The position numbers were made by a program, and so were the translations under genes. Shown one piece after another: positions 50,502 to 59,786 of a DNA stretch of 64,000 bases. Each line of letters opens with the position of its first letter. Positions within the stretch are counted from its first letter, which is position 1. This DNA comes from DASYKT01 sp963718105. Lineage in GTDB: Bacteria > Acidobacteriota > Blastocatellia > Pyrinomonadales > Pyrinomonadaceae. Below the pieces are notes generated by a model. That model searched no databases. It saw only the letters and a program-made list of their open reading frames with translations, and was not told the origin of the DNA. Location of the stretch: contig OY970352.1 of assembly GCA_963718105.1 (NCBI GenBank), forward strand, positions 2,976,001-3,040,000, given 5' to 3'.

Positions 50502-51842
50502 CTACTTGCCGCCAAGTGTTTTATTGATAATACCCTTGGCTTCGCCTATTTTTACGCCGGCCGGAGAACTGGCGCCGATCGCCTTTTGGATCTTATCCAG
50601 TTCTTCCTTTTCCTCTTCCAGGAGCTTCTTAAGGTTTATATCGTCCTTGCCGCCGTCCCAGAGTTTGTCGTTACCGGCGATCTCCCGCAAACGCCTGGCA
50701 TTTTCCTTTAGTTTTTTGATGGCTTTCGAGTTGTCCTTGACCACTTCGGCTGCCGCCTCTTTAGCGTCGGCTATCGCTCTTAACTGATCTCTCCAGTAAG
50801 CGCGGAGCATCTCTTCAAACTTTCGTAAGATGTCGATGATCGACGCGTTTATCGTGAACGCCCCGGGACCCACACCAGTCAATTGCTCGGTAAGTATGAG
50901 CGTGTTGCCGCCGTCCGGGTTGACCGCCCGGGCCGGCATTGCTCCGGCGTTACTATTTGATTGATATACCGGATTCGTAAGTGTGACGGTCTGCGGCGAC
51001 GCATTTTCAATCTGCAGTTTGATGTTGCCGCTGTTGTCTTTTAACCCTTCCAGCCCGGTGACGGAAATGTGAAGGTTCGTTGTTTCACCCTTCATCAAAT
51101 TCAGCTTGTCGGCCTTTAGCTCGATCGCAACAATATTGCAGGTGCTCGTCTGCGGATTTCCGTCGCCCTCCCGGATCGTCAGGTTGGACGGCCCCGTGGG
51201 TGTATCGGCTGGGATCTGCGTCACGGCCTGGCGCGGCGATTCGGCGATAACGGGAATGCTTTTGCCGCCGATGTTGACATTGGTGTTAGCGGCATTTCCG
51301 TCGAAGCTGCCCGGAATGGAGAGAGGCCGCCCGGTTTGACCGAGACGCGGCGGCGCAAAACTGCCCGGCTGGGCCGGCAGGCCGGAAGAATTAGTATTGA
51401 TCGTGAACTGGACCGCTGGTATATGTTTTCCGGTACAACTCAATGTTAATGACGACGCTCCCTGAGGCACGGTAAAAGTTAAAGGCTCACCGCCTGAAGA
51501 AGGGCCGATCTTTTTTGACGCGACGACCTCGCCTTCCACGGTTTTTATCTCTATAACTTCGCCTTCTACAGCATTCCCGGGCTTGACAGGTCCCGGCTCA
51601 GCAGTAACCGTGCCCGAGATGGTGTCGCCCGGCCGCATATCGTCAGGAAGGATCACGCGGACTTTTCCTTTGTCGGTTTTCAATTCCACGGTCACTGTAC
51701 CCTGAGGATTGGCCGAAGGTGTCGGGGGCCAGAATGGTCTTTGTGCAAAAGTCGGTTGAATTAATCCAGGGAAAAGAATAGTCAATACAAACAAAAATAT
51801 CACTGACATTATTTGCGCTGCCTGTTGATTCGTCGTTTTCAT
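50502..51842 (-). CDS. Large exported protein of unknown function with C-terminal coiled coil
   Basis: A 446-residue exported protein. After a signal peptide (1-33, ending PTFAQ), two or three beta-rich segments with Ig-like character follow: a charged first part (TVTVELKTDKGKVRVILPDD), a Gly/Pro-rich middle and a segment with ELKADKLNLMKGETTNLHI. The last about 110 residues are strongly helical and charged (EEMLRAYWRDQLRAIADAK onward), likely a coiled coil. AGAAGGAGAG precedes the ATG. No enzyme motif is seen. Confidence 0.65.
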   Translation of the reverse strand: MKTTNQQAAQIMSVIFLFVLTILFPGLIQPTFAQRPFWPPTPSANPQGTVTVELKTDKGKVRVILPDDMRPGDTISGTVTAEPGPVKPGNAVEGEVIEIKTVEGEVVASKKIGPSSGGEPLTFTVPQGASSLTLSCTGKHIPAVQFTINTNSSGLPAQPGSFAPPRLGQTGRPLSIPGSFDGNAANTNVNIGGKSIPVIAESPRQAVTQIPADTPTGPSNLTIREGDGNPQTSTCNIVAIELKADKLNLMKGETTNLHISVTGLEGLKDNSGNIKLQIENASPQTVTLTNPVYQSNSNAGAMPARAVNPDGGNTLILTEQLTGVGPGAFTINASIIDILRKFEEMLRAYWRDQLRAIADAKEAAAEVVKDNSKAIKKLKENARRLREIAGNDKLWDGGKDDINLKKLLEEEKEELDKIQKAIGASSPAGVKIGEAKGIINKTLGGK

Positions 51843-52319
51843 AAGTTTGCTCTCCTTCTACTGATGCCTCGCAATGTGGTGACGTTCCCTATGAACATCA
51901 TTTCTTGGCATCTGGCGTGAAGGACGCAGTGCAAAAACCTTTTTGCTGAGTTATTACGCTTGCATTTTGCGAATAAACGATAAGTCTTTATAAAGACGGC
52001 AGAAAAAAGTTTGTAAAAAATTTGCCGGTGAGTAGTTTCGTGGCGAATTCTGCCGCCCGCAAGCGGGCTTTCCTGGGTTGTGGCGCGGTACTCCACGCTG
52101 ACGCATGGAGTTAAATCCTGACGCGTCTGCGACGCTATTCATGACAAGTTAGTACACGTGCGTCGTTATCGTATGCTGTCAGAGACAGTTCAGGCCATTT
52201 GTAGTTGCCGAAGGCAACGGCAGAGTTTAACTACACGCGTAAGCGTGTAGCAGCTAAGAAAATAAAAAAGGATGAGGTTTTTCGCCTCATCCTTATCTTT
52301 TAACATTGATCAACCGGTC
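51843..52319. other. Gene-free stretch with hairpins and a terminator
   Basis: Only short hairpins are seen: GCCCGCAAGCGGGC (52064), TTGCCGAAGGCAA (52204) and CTACACGCGTAAGCGTGTAG (52232-52251). No frame has gene-like properties. Confidence 0.6.
52264..52294 (-). terminator. Terminator of the sugar dehydrogenase gene
   Basis: AAGGATGAGG and CCTCATCCTT form a 10-bp stem with a T-run on the minus strand (plus-strand AAAAAA at 52264-52269). Confidence 0.82.
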
Positions 52320-54311
52320 TTACGGCACGTCAAAAGTCGGCGCCGGCTGGTCGCCCGTCAGGCCGAATTGCTGAATTATCACGGCCCCGTTAGAACTATT
52401 CATCCGATACCAGAAGCCATCGGTAGTTCTCCAGACGGAAACATCATCCTTGCCGTCGCCGTCAAAATCGCCGACCGCGGGAACATCGTTCTGGTTCCCA
52501 AAATTGACGATCGTGATCGCGCCGCTGCCGGTACGCAGCGTGTACCAGGTGCCGACTCCGCCGCTTACGCGGTACACTGCCAGGTCGGTCCTGCCGTCGC
52601 CGTCAAAATCGCCCTGCGCCGGCACATCGCCCGAAACACCCCACTGGGTAATGCGCAAGCCTCCGTTTATGCTATTGAGCGAATACCAGACGCCGGTCGA
52701 AGGACGAAACACCGAAATGTCAGCCTTGCCGTCCGCGTCATAGTCGCCCACGGTTGGCCGGTCACCACTCAAGCCAAAATTGGTAAAGACCGGCGCGCCG
52801 TCGGAACTCCGCTGGGTATACCAGGTACCGTTCGACGGGCGGAAGACCGTAATGTCAGCCCTGGCGTCGCCGTCAAAATCTCCCACGGCCGGAATATCTC
52901 CGGGGAGCCCCCAGTTATAAATATTAACCGTGCCGCCGCTGTTAAGAATGTACCAACTGCCGCTCGACGGGCGATAGATCGCGATGTCGGAAATATTATC
53001 GCCGTTGTAATCATCAGGCGCCGGAATATCACCGGGGCTGCCCCAATTCAAAATGGTAAAGGAACTGTTAGAACTATTGGTAATGTACCAGACGCCGTTC
53101 GAGGGACGGAAAACGGAAATGTCGGTTTTGAAATCGCCGTCAAAATCCGCCGAGGCCCGGCCGCGGACTATTTTCTCGACGGTGCCGTTGCTTCCGCTTC
53201 CCTGCCCGACGACGTAGAGTTCGCCGTCTTCATCTTCGCCAAAACTTGTGATCAGGCGCGTCGTATCAAGCATCGGCGTGGTCGTGCCATTGAACCACGA
53301 CCAGATCTCGCCGGTGCAGTAATCGGCGTAAATATAGGAGCCGTTGACAAGATTATTTTGCGTGCCGCGATAGACATAACCGCCGGTTATCGAACAGCGC
53401 CCGCCTGAGTGCCCGTATTGCCCGGCCGGCGGAATGTAAGTGGTCGGCGGATTTGTGCAAAGGGTTGCGTCAAGGTTGGTGCATTGAGTGCCTTCGAAAA
53501 CGCGCCAGCCGTAATTGCCGCCTAAAGATACCGTTCCGAATTCCTCGACAGCGCCCTGGCCTACGTCAGCCACCCACATCTGGTTTGTGCCGCCGCGGTC
53601 AAAAGACCAGCGCCAGGGATTGCGCAGCCCGAGAGCATAAATTTCGTCCAGGCCCGGTGTCGCGCCGAAAAACGGATTGTCGGACGGGCTGGTGTACTGC
53701 GGGGCCGTCGGGGCCGCTGCCAGGTCCGGGGTTATGCGCAGCATCTTGCCCCAGTACTCATTCACGTTCTGCGCCCTGTTACCGGGATCGTTGGCGGAAC
53801 CGCCGTCGCCCAAACCGGCGTAGAGATTTCCATCCGGTCCGAAGTTGAGCATTCCGCCGTTATGATTTGAAAACGGGTCGGGAATGGTTATAAGAATTCT
53901 TTCGCTGGCAGGGTCACCCTGCGTATTATTATTGATCGCGGTATAACGGGCGATCACCGTGGCGCCGTCCGAGATACGCGTGTAATCGACAAAGAAAAAG
54001 TGATTGGTCGCAAACTGCGGGTGAAAGGCAATTCCCAAAAGTCCCTGTTCGCCGCCGCCCTGGCTGACCTTGGACGAAATGTTCATAAAGTCCGTATAGG
54101 TATTTTCACCCGGCTGAACAACCTTAATGATGCCTTTTTGCTGCAGGATGAACAGGCGCTTGGAACCGTCATTGGCAGGTTTGATCAGGGTTGGCAGCGC
54201 CAGATTTGTCAGAAACGGCTGCAGCCTCATCGTCAACGGGCTTTGCCCGTAAATAATACCAGTGCAAACTACGCTCAATAATAAAAAGGTAATTAAACTA
54301 ATTCGTCGCAT
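52320..54311 (-). CDS. Exported PQQ-type sugar dehydrogenase with C-terminal FG-GAP repeats
   Basis: A 663-residue exported protein. A signal peptide (1-23) is followed by a glucose/sorbosone dehydrogenase beta-propeller (about 30-385): GLLGIAFHPQFATN, NHNGGMLNFGPDGNLYAGLGDGG and LGLRNPWRWSFD are typical of the soluble GDH-B/aldose dehydrogenase group. From about 390 there are six FG-GAP/VCBS-type repeats, each with the wording DFDGDGKTDISVFRP and WY, which form a second propeller and bind calcium in related proteins. The fusion suggests surface sugar oxidation with an adhesion part. Pyrroloquinoline quinone use is inferred; no pqq genes are in the window. Confidence 0.82.
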   Translation of the reverse strand: MRRISLITFLLLSVVCTGIIYGQSPLTMRLQPFLTNLALPTLIKPANDGSKRLFILQQKGIIKVVQPGENTYTDFMNISSKVSQGGGEQGLLGIAFHPQFATNHFFFVDYTRISDGATVIARYTAINNNTQGDPASERILITIPDPFSNHNGGMLNFGPDGNLYAGLGDGGSANDPGNRAQNVNEYWGKMLRITPDLAAAPTAPQYTSPSDNPFFGATPGLDEIYALGLRNPWRWSFDRGGTNQMWVADVGQGAVEEFGTVSLGGNYGWRVFEGTQCTNLDATLCTNPPTTYIPPAGQYGHSGGRCSITGGYVYRGTQNNLVNGSYIYADYCTGEIWSWFNGTTTPMLDTTRLITSFGEDEDGELYVVGQGSGSNGTVEKIVRGRASADFDGDFKTDISVFRPSNGVWYITNSSNSSFTILNWGSPGDIPAPDDYNGDNISDIAIYRPSSGSWYILNSGGTVNIYNWGLPGDIPAVGDFDGDARADITVFRPSNGTWYTQRSSDGAPVFTNFGLSGDRPTVGDYDADGKADISVFRPSTGVWYSLNSINGGLRITQWGVSGDVPAQGDFDGDGRTDLAVYRVSGGVGTWYTLRTGSGAITIVNFGNQNDVPAVGDFDGDGKDDVSVWRTTDGFWYRMNSSNGAVIIQQFGLTGDQPAPTFDVP

Positions 54312-54337
54312 TTTTTATTTCCCCCTCAAACTCTTTC

Positions 54338-54784
54338 TTAACGCGGCCTCTTACCCTTGCCTAAAGACCTAAGATCCGCCGCTGCATCCGCAATGTTATT
54401 AGAACGGGAACAACGCCCGTCTCTCAAACTGCCTTCATCATCCGCCCCGGCAAAAACCAGGTATCTCTTTCCCATTTCGTAAATAGCCTGGTAACGGCTC
54501 GATTCAAAGACCGTCACCTTGACCTTTTTCCGGCTGCGGCCCTTCCAATATTTTTCCACCTGAAATTCGAAGGCCTTTCCCCGTTCATTTTGAACGACTC
54601 CGATGATCTTGCCGCTAAAAATAGTGTTCGCTTCCGTGTAGGCTTCCCGAAAAGGCGGAATCCTGCATTTGGCTGAAGCGGCATCGATCATTACCGAACT
54701 TGAAGCATCGAAGGAATTAGACGAAACGGAGAGACTAAAACCTGAGACCGCCAGCATCGCCAATAATATCTTTCTTATGTTCAT
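54338..54784 (-). CDS. Exported protein with TIMP-like (netrin-module) character
   Basis: A 148-residue exported protein. After a signal peptide (1 to about 38), mature CRIPPFREAYTEANTIFSG starts with a Cys, and GKAFEFQVEKYWKGRS, YEMGKRYLVFAG and GRCSRS follow. This is the pattern of TIMP-like OB folds, in which the N-terminal Cys pairs with a later one. Function in bacteria is not settled. It lies 26 nt upstream of the sugar dehydrogenase on the same strand, so it may be cotranscribed with it. Confidence 0.7.
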   Translation of the reverse strand: MNIRKILLAMLAVSGFSLSVSSNSFDASSSVMIDAASAKCRIPPFREAYTEANTIFSGKIIGVVQNERGKAFEFQVEKYWKGRSRKKVKVTVFESSRYQAIYEMGKRYLVFAGADDEGSLRDGRCSRSNNIADAAADLRSLGKGKRPR

Positions 54785-54890
54785 TGATTCAAAATCGCAG
54801 GCAAAAGCAGCCGGAAATCAACCACAGGAAGGTTTAAACTATTTTAATTTTTCGATACAGGTAAAAGCAAGGACTATTTATAAGATAATA

Positions 54891-55042
54891 TCCAAAAGCT
54901 GTGGCGCTGTATCAAATAACCATTCGGAATAGATGAAAGATGATAGCTGATAGATGAGAGATTCGATCTATTCTCTATCATCTATCAGTTATCAGCTATT
55001 CCGAACGGCGATCTCACAAACTAACCTCTACAGCTTTAGGAC
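54891..55042. repeat. MITE-like GTCCTAAAGCTGTG palindrome, copy 2
   Basis: Begins TCCAAAAGCTGTGG and ends CTACAGCTTTAGGACT; the inner arms are GATAGCTGATAGATGAGAG and CTATCATCTATCAG. It follows the same pattern as 8249-8402. Confidence 0.78.
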
Positions 55043-55054
55043 TCTATCTTTTAT

Positions 55055-56131
55055 TTATAACTTATACTTTACTTTTTTTCGTTTTAACTCGGCGTCTTCC
55101 ACCTCAAAATTTTGCAGCCTCATCGTTATGTCTGCCGTAATACCAAGTGCCGAACGCTCGCCTTTTTGCAGATGGAACGTTCCAGCGGCCGCGATCATCG
55201 CCGCGTTATCGGTAGAAAGATGGGGCGAAGGAAAATAAACCGGAACGCCCAATTTTTGCGCTGTCACTTCTGCCGCCCGGCGCAGGGCCATATTGCAGGC
55301 TACGCCGCCGGCAACGATCAGCGTCTTCGGCCAGAGATCTTCCGCGAGCTTTTCCATCGTTCCCACCAGCGAACGCACCACCGTGTATTGAAAGCTCGCC
55401 GCCAGATCTTTTATCTCCTGAGTTGGCGCTTCGCCGTTACCGAGCGGGCGGATCTCATTCTCGCGCACGTATTTTGAGACGGCGGTTTTTAATCCGCTGA
55501 AACTAAAATCGGGCCGCCCGTCGCTGATCTTCGGCAAGGTGAATTTGATCTTCTTTTCGTCGCCCTCGAGCGCAAGTTTTTCCACCACCGGACCGCCGGG
55601 ATAACCGAGGCCCAGCATCTTGGCGACCTTATCGAACGCCTCGCCCGCGGCATCGTCGCGGGTGCGCGCAACCACTTTATATTTGCCTTCTTCGGGAATG
55701 TGGAAAAGATTTGTGTGCCCGCCGGAAACGATCAGCGCCAGCGCCGGGTATTCAACGCGCGGGTTTTCAAAATTGACGGAATAAACATGCCCTTCGATGT
55801 GATTGACGCCGATAAAAGGTTTTCCCAGGGCGAAGGCAAGCGTCTTTCCGTAGCTCACCCCGACCAGCAGCGAACCGATCAAACCCGGCCCCTGGGTTAC
55901 CGCGATTGCGTCAACATCATTTAGTTCTACGTTTGCCCGCTTCAGCGCTTCGTCTATGACGGGCTCTATTTTTTCCAGGTGTTCACGCGAAGCAAGCTCC
56001 GGCACCACACCGCCATAAGGACGATGCAGGTCGATCTGTGACGAGATAACGGACGACAATATCTCTTTGCCGTCGCGCACGATCGCCGCCGCAGTCTCAT
56101 CACAAGAGCTTTCGATACCTAAAACAAGCAT
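55055..56131 (-). CDS. tsaD: tRNA N6-adenosine threonylcarbamoyltransferase
   Basis: Transfers threonylcarbamoyl to A37 of ANN-decoding tRNAs together with TsaB and TsaE. It is 358 residues, an ASKHA fold: MLVLGIESSCDETAAAIV, the metal-binding HIEGH pair in GVNHIEGHVYSV, VSGGHTNL, LGLGYPGGP, GGVACN and STDNAAMIA with the metal Asp. The N-terminal start is the first Met of the family. TsaB/TsaE are not in the window. Confidence 0.96.
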   Translation of the reverse strand: MLVLGIESSCDETAAAIVRDGKEILSSVISSQIDLHRPYGGVVPELASREHLEKIEPVIDEALKRANVELNDVDAIAVTQGPGLIGSLLVGVSYGKTLAFALGKPFIGVNHIEGHVYSVNFENPRVEYPALALIVSGGHTNLFHIPEEGKYKVVARTRDDAAGEAFDKVAKMLGLGYPGGPVVEKLALEGDEKKIKFTLPKISDGRPDFSFSGLKTAVSKYVRENEIRPLGNGEAPTQEIKDLAASFQYTVVRSLVGTMEKLAEDLWPKTLIVAGGVACNMALRRAAEVTAQKLGVPVYFPSPHLSTDNAAMIAAAGTFHLQKGERSALGITADITMRLQNFEVEDAELKRKKVKYKL

Positions 56132-56262
56132 TGGTTAAGTGTAAGGTGGCAGGTGGCGGGTGACAAGTTTAGGAAATTAGGGAAGGGAAGTTAGGGAAAA
56201 GAGATTTCTTCCCTAATTTCCTTTAATTTCCCTTAATTTCCCTCTTTCTTTAATTCCCTCAA

Positions 56263-57192
56263 TTAGCCTTGAGAATAATTAGCGCCCCACAGCCACCCGC
56301 TGTTGCTGCGGCCTTCGCGGAAGCAGTAGAGCTTTTCCTGAAACGACACGAGCGCGGGCGGCCCGGACGTCCCGAAGGCATTTTGGCTGCCGGGTATCAG
56401 GCTGTCCGGCGACCAGTTGCTGCCGTCGAAGGTAGCGCACCAAACCCAACCGTTATTTCCCCTGCCCTCTCGAGCGCAATACAACGTGTTATTAAATACG
56501 GCGAGCGCGGGCGTCCCCGATGTTCCGTAGGCATGTTCGTCGCTGGGTATAAGTTTGTCGATAGACCAGTTGCTGCCGTCAAAGGAAGCGCACCAGACCC
56601 ATCCGCTGTCGCCGCGGCCTTCGCGAATGCAGTACAGTTTTTCATTGAACACCACCAGGGCGGGCGGCCCCGATGTTCCATAAGCATTGCTGCTATTGGG
56701 TATCGGCTCATCCTGCGACCAGTTTTCGCCGTCAAAGGTGGCGCACCAGACCCAGCCGTCATCGCCGCGGCCTTCGTGAACGCAGTACAGCTTTCCGTTA
56801 TAAACGGCGAGCGCCGGCCTTCCGGAAGTTCCGAACGCATTTCTGCTGTTGGGTAAAAGAGCGTCGCGCGACCAGATGCGCCCGTCGAAAGTGGCGTACC
56901 ACATCCAGCCGTTGCCGCCGCGGCCTTCGCGAATGCAGTACAGCTTATCGTTGAACACTACGGCGGCCGGCGGGCCGGATGTTCCGTAAGCATGGTTGGT
57001 GTCAGGTATCAGATTGTCGTCTGACCAGGTTTGGCCGTCAAAGGTGGCGCACCACAAATAGCCGTCGCTGCCGCGGCCTTCATGAATTAAATACAGTTTA
57101 TCGATGAATTCTACGACGGCGGGCGGCCCGGATATTCCGTAAGCATTTTCGTCGTTGGGTATCAAGCTATCGGTAGACCAAGCGTATGTCAT
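56263..57192 (-). CDS. Protein of six tandem ~50-residue repeats, propeller-like
   Basis: A 309-residue protein that is almost entirely repeats. Each unit reads AYGTSGPPALVVFN, then LYCIREGRGDSGWVWCA and TFDGxNWSxDxLIP; six units span the protein. The spacing and the Trp/Gly content suggest a six-bladed beta-propeller of the kind found in fungal and bacterial lectins; binding sites between blades are inference. There is no signal peptide, so the location is uncertain. AAGGAGAA lies upstream of the ATG. Confidence 0.72.
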   Translation of the reverse strand: MTYAWSTDSLIPNDENAYGISGPPAVVEFIDKLYLIHEGRGSDGYLWCATFDGQTWSDDNLIPDTNHAYGTSGPPAAVVFNDKLYCIREGRGGNGWMWYATFDGRIWSRDALLPNSRNAFGTSGRPALAVYNGKLYCVHEGRGDDGWVWCATFDGENWSQDEPIPNSSNAYGTSGPPALVVFNEKLYCIREGRGDSGWVWCASFDGSNWSIDKLIPSDEHAYGTSGTPALAVFNNTLYCAREGRGNNGWVWCATFDGSNWSPDSLIPGSQNAFGTSGPPALVSFQEKLYCFREGRSNSGWLWGANYSQG

Positions 57193-57608
57193 AAATTAAA
57201 AGTTCTCCTTTTTATTGGGATCTTTGGAGCTTTAAAACGGGAAAATCTTTAGAGGTGTGGGATCAAAACCGTTTCAAGCGGTACTGCCAGGGAACTCGAT
57301 TATGAACGAGCGCAGACCCGCGGTCTATACGCATCTCTACCCATTTTTTATGGGTATTGCTACGCATTTTTGATGACTAAAAAGAAATTGGGCGCGCTCT
57401 TCCTGGGAACGCAGGCATCCTGCCTGCAAGCGCGGCTACCGCGCTCATGTCAGTAGCGCTTGTGTCAGCAAGTGCGGCTACCGCGCTCATGTCAGTAGCG
57501 CTTGTGTCAGCAAGTGCGTTGCTTGCGGCTTTTACGCATCTGCTAACGCAGACGCTACTGACCTTATACATTTTTGATACTCCAGCCGATGCGTTATGAT
57601 GTTGGTAA
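57193..57608. repeat. Gap with tandem and palindromic GTCAGTAGCG repeats
   Basis: A unit of about 42 bp (GCGCTCATGTCAGTAGCGCTT...) occurs twice in direct repeat (about 57440-57517). The right arm TGCTAACGCAGACGCTACTGA (57541-57561) equals the right arm inside the GNAT gene. GCAGGCATCCTGCCTGC lies at 57412-57428. No gene is seen. Confidence 0.75.
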
Positions 57609-58586
57609 ATGCAAAGTGAATTGGGTAAATTGATCGCCGATGTGAAGGAAAATCTTCTGTATCTGCAGGAGTTGGGCGTCTCAGACCTGAGCGCGGACAT
57701 CGACGCTTTGCAGGTCCCAAAGCAAGCAGCATCTGTTGAAAAGCGGCCGGAACCCGCGCGGGCTGCGCCCCCGGCAGATTTGCCAAATCCCGCAGTATCA
57801 GAAGCGTCGGCCCGGAAGCCTGAAACGACACCGTCCGCGCCCCCTGTGCGTTCTCTGCGGGAAACGCTCGAGGCGGCAAAGCTCTCGCACCGTTCAAGCC
57901 CCGAAACAAAACCGGTGGAAACTTCAAAACCACCGGCAGAAAAAATTTCCGAAGAAAATTTGATGAAAAAAGAAACCGCACCGGAAGATTCGCTCTTCGG
58001 CGACATTTCCCCGACCAACGAACTGGCCCCCTCGGAAGAAACGCTTGAAAATATTCACAGATCGATCGCGGGCTGCAAGCTTTGCCGCTTGTGGGAAGGC
58101 CGCACGCAGATCGTCAACAGCACCGGGAACCCGAAAGCGAAGCTGATGTTCATCGGCGAAGCGCCCGGCGCCGATGAGGACGCGCAGGGAAAACCATTTG
58201 TCGGCCGCGCCGGCCAGCTATTGACCAAGATCATCGAAGCGATCGGAATGAACCGCGACGAAGTCTTTATCGGAAACATCAACCGCTGCCGTCCGCCGGG
58301 AAACCGGGCCCCGATGGCCGACGAAGCGGCTACCTGTAAACCATTCTTATTGCGTGAGATAGCGGTTGTACGCCCGAAGGTGATCGTGGTTTTAGGCGCG
58401 ACCGCAATGCAGAATCTGCTGGAAACAAAAGCCCCCATCGGAAAACTGCGCGGAAGTTTTCAGGATTATTTCGGCATCAAGGTAATGCCCACTTTCCACC
58501 CCGCGTACCTCTTGCGCGACCCGCACAAAAAACGCGAGGTGTGGGAAGATATGAAAAAAGTAAAAGCGGTTCTGGATAGTTTGTGA
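57609..58586 (+). CDS. Type 4 uracil-DNA glycosylase with long disordered N-terminus
   Basis: Removes uracil from DNA; an iron-sulfur enzyme. 325 residues: the first about 145 are mostly low-complexity and Pro/Glu-rich, an extension not usual for the family, beginning with a short helical segment (QSELGKLIADVKENLLYLQE). The catalytic domain has GCKLCRLWEGRTQIV (two cluster Cys), KLMFIGEAPGADEDAQGKPF, INRCRPPGNR with a later ATCKPF (the other two Cys) and the C-terminal MPTFHPAYLLR. Confidence 0.9.
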   Translation: MQSELGKLIADVKENLLYLQELGVSDLSADIDALQVPKQAASVEKRPEPARAAPPADLPNPAVSEASARKPETTPSAPPVRSLRETLEAAKLSHRSSPETKPVETSKPPAEKISEENLMKKETAPEDSLFGDISPTNELAPSEETLENIHRSIAGCKLCRLWEGRTQIVNSTGNPKAKLMFIGEAPGADEDAQGKPFVGRAGQLLTKIIEAIGMNRDEVFIGNINRCRPPGNRAPMADEAATCKPFLLREIAVVRPKVIVVLGATAMQNLLETKAPIGKLRGSFQDYFGIKVMPTFHPAYLLRDPHKKREVWEDMKKVKAVLDSL

Positions 58587-58590
58587 TCTA

Positions 58591-58746
58591 AAGGCGGAAA
58601 CGCGACAGTTATGGAGCGTGTTCTTAATAGTCAGGAGTCTATCGAGTCTGTTGAGTCTATAGAGTCAAAGATGACTCTATACTCGACCGACTCGCTGGAC
58701 TCGACAGACTGTTTGACACGCTCCATAACTGTCGCGTTTCTGCCTT
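58591..58746. repeat. AAGGCGGAAACGCGACAG palindrome, copy 2
   Basis: AAGGCGGAAACGCGACAGTT to AACTGTCGCGTTTCTGCCTT. The first 70 bp are almost identical to 20174 onward. Confidence 0.86.
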
Positions 58747-58762
58747 GGTTCTGCCTAAAAAA

Positions 58763-59503
58763 TTATTTCCCGGATCTTTCGCTGAACTCCCCGGCAAAAA
58801 CGACGACGCAAAGCCTGCCGAACATTTTGCTTTCTCCCGCGCTTAAACCGGCCGATCTCAGATTTGTACTGAGCAGATTTTTTCTGTGGTCGCGTTTCGG
58901 ATTACCGTCATCGATCAGCATATTTACTATGATGTCGCGCACCGATTGGGCGTAATAGCTGATATTTTCTTTCACTTCCAGCGACCAAAAACCGTAGCGG
59001 TCGACACGGTTCGGCGGCCAGCTTCCGTCGGTGCCTTTATGCCCGGTGTAATTATTTTTTTGCAGGTCGGCCAGATGATCGCCGGCAGCCTTGCTGAGTC
59101 CCGGTGAAAGTTTAAATGCCGGCAGAGACCTGGTCTTTTTTAAGGTCGCTATCGCGTCATCGATTCCGGCCACGCCTTCATTGGTTATCATCCTGGTGCC
59201 GTTTGAATATGTCAGCATCGTGCCGGAAAAATTAGGCCTGAGTTGTTCTAAATATTTAATGTATTCGCCGGGGTTTGCCCGGAGCGCGTTGATCTCGCTA
59301 AATATCTCTGCCTCCAGAGATGAAAGGCCGGTGGCCGATTTCTGCGCCGCTGTTTTGGCCGTTGTTTTAACCGGGGCGGCTTTCGACGTCGATTTAGGGG
59401 GAGTAGGTTTGGGTTTTGCCGTCTGCGCGTATATCTGCGCGCTGCCGACAAGGCCCATGACAAAGATCAACAGTATCCGAATTTTTTGTAAAAAATTCTT
59501 CAT
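58763..59503 (-). CDS. Exported CAP/SCP-domain protein
   Basis: A 246-residue exported protein: signal peptide 1-27 (ending QIYAQ), a Lys/Pro/Thr-rich linker (28-60) and a CAP domain (about 62-240). LEAEIFSEINALRANPGEY starts the domain; the His residues of YTGHKGTDGS and DHRKNLLS and the Glu of VKENISY match the conserved CAP cavity. Bacterial CAP proteins have no single agreed function. Confidence 0.82.
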   Translation of the reverse strand: MKNFLQKIRILLIFVMGLVGSAQIYAQTAKPKPTPPKSTSKAAPVKTTAKTAAQKSATGLSSLEAEIFSEINALRANPGEYIKYLEQLRPNFSGTMLTYSNGTRMITNEGVAGIDDAIATLKKTRSLPAFKLSPGLSKAAGDHLADLQKNNYTGHKGTDGSWPPNRVDRYGFWSLEVKENISYYAQSVRDIIVNMLIDDGNPKRDHRKNLLSTNLRSAGLSAGESKMFGRLCVVVFAGEFSERSGK

Positions 59504-59614
59504 TTCGCATCCCTTTCGCGATATTTTCGAGTATTAAGACGATTTAACCGGCTGCAAGTTTTTTTAATTCTACCCCCGCTTGTTTGATTTAACAACCTTT
59601 GAGAAACTTGGGTA

Positions 59615-59771
59615 GTGTCCTACAGTTGTGGTGTTTTTATGATTATTTTCTTCGGAATAGATTAGAGATCATAGATGATAGAGAATAGATGCAGAATCTC
59701 TCCGTTATCATCTATGACCTTTAATCTATTCCAAATTATGTACGTGTAAACAGCACCATAACTTTAGGACA
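59615..59771. repeat. MITE-like GTGTCCTACAGTTGTGG palindrome, copy 3
   Basis: Begins GTGTCCTACAGTTGTGG and ends CATAACTTTAGGACAT, with inner GATAGAGAATAGATGC and CGTTATCATCTATG arms; about 157 bp, just before priA. Confidence 0.78.
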
Positions 59772-59786
59772 TTAAAACTTCTTTTG

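Noticed and set aside
51839..52142. Short minus-strand frames upstream of the exported coiled-coil protein
   Set aside because: No ribosome binding site, composition atypical, and they cover hairpins.
52272..53408. A 378-codon open frame on the plus strand
   Set aside because: It is antisense to the repeat-rich sugar dehydrogenase gene; its apparent order comes from the FG-GAP repeats, and it has no Shine-Dalgarno or family resemblance.
56269..56856. A 195-codon plus-strand frame opposite the six-repeat gene
   Set aside because: Antisense shadow of a repetitive gene; the minus-strand frame has the signal of a real protein (Shine-Dalgarno, conserved Trp/Gly pattern).
57440..57517. CRISPR-like tandem repeat
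   Set aside because: Only two direct units of about 42 bp with no unique spacers; part of a palindromic repeat family.
57377..58018. A 213-codon minus-strand frame
   Set aside because: Runs through repeats and then antisense to the disordered N-terminus of the uracil-DNA glycosylase; low-complexity composition.
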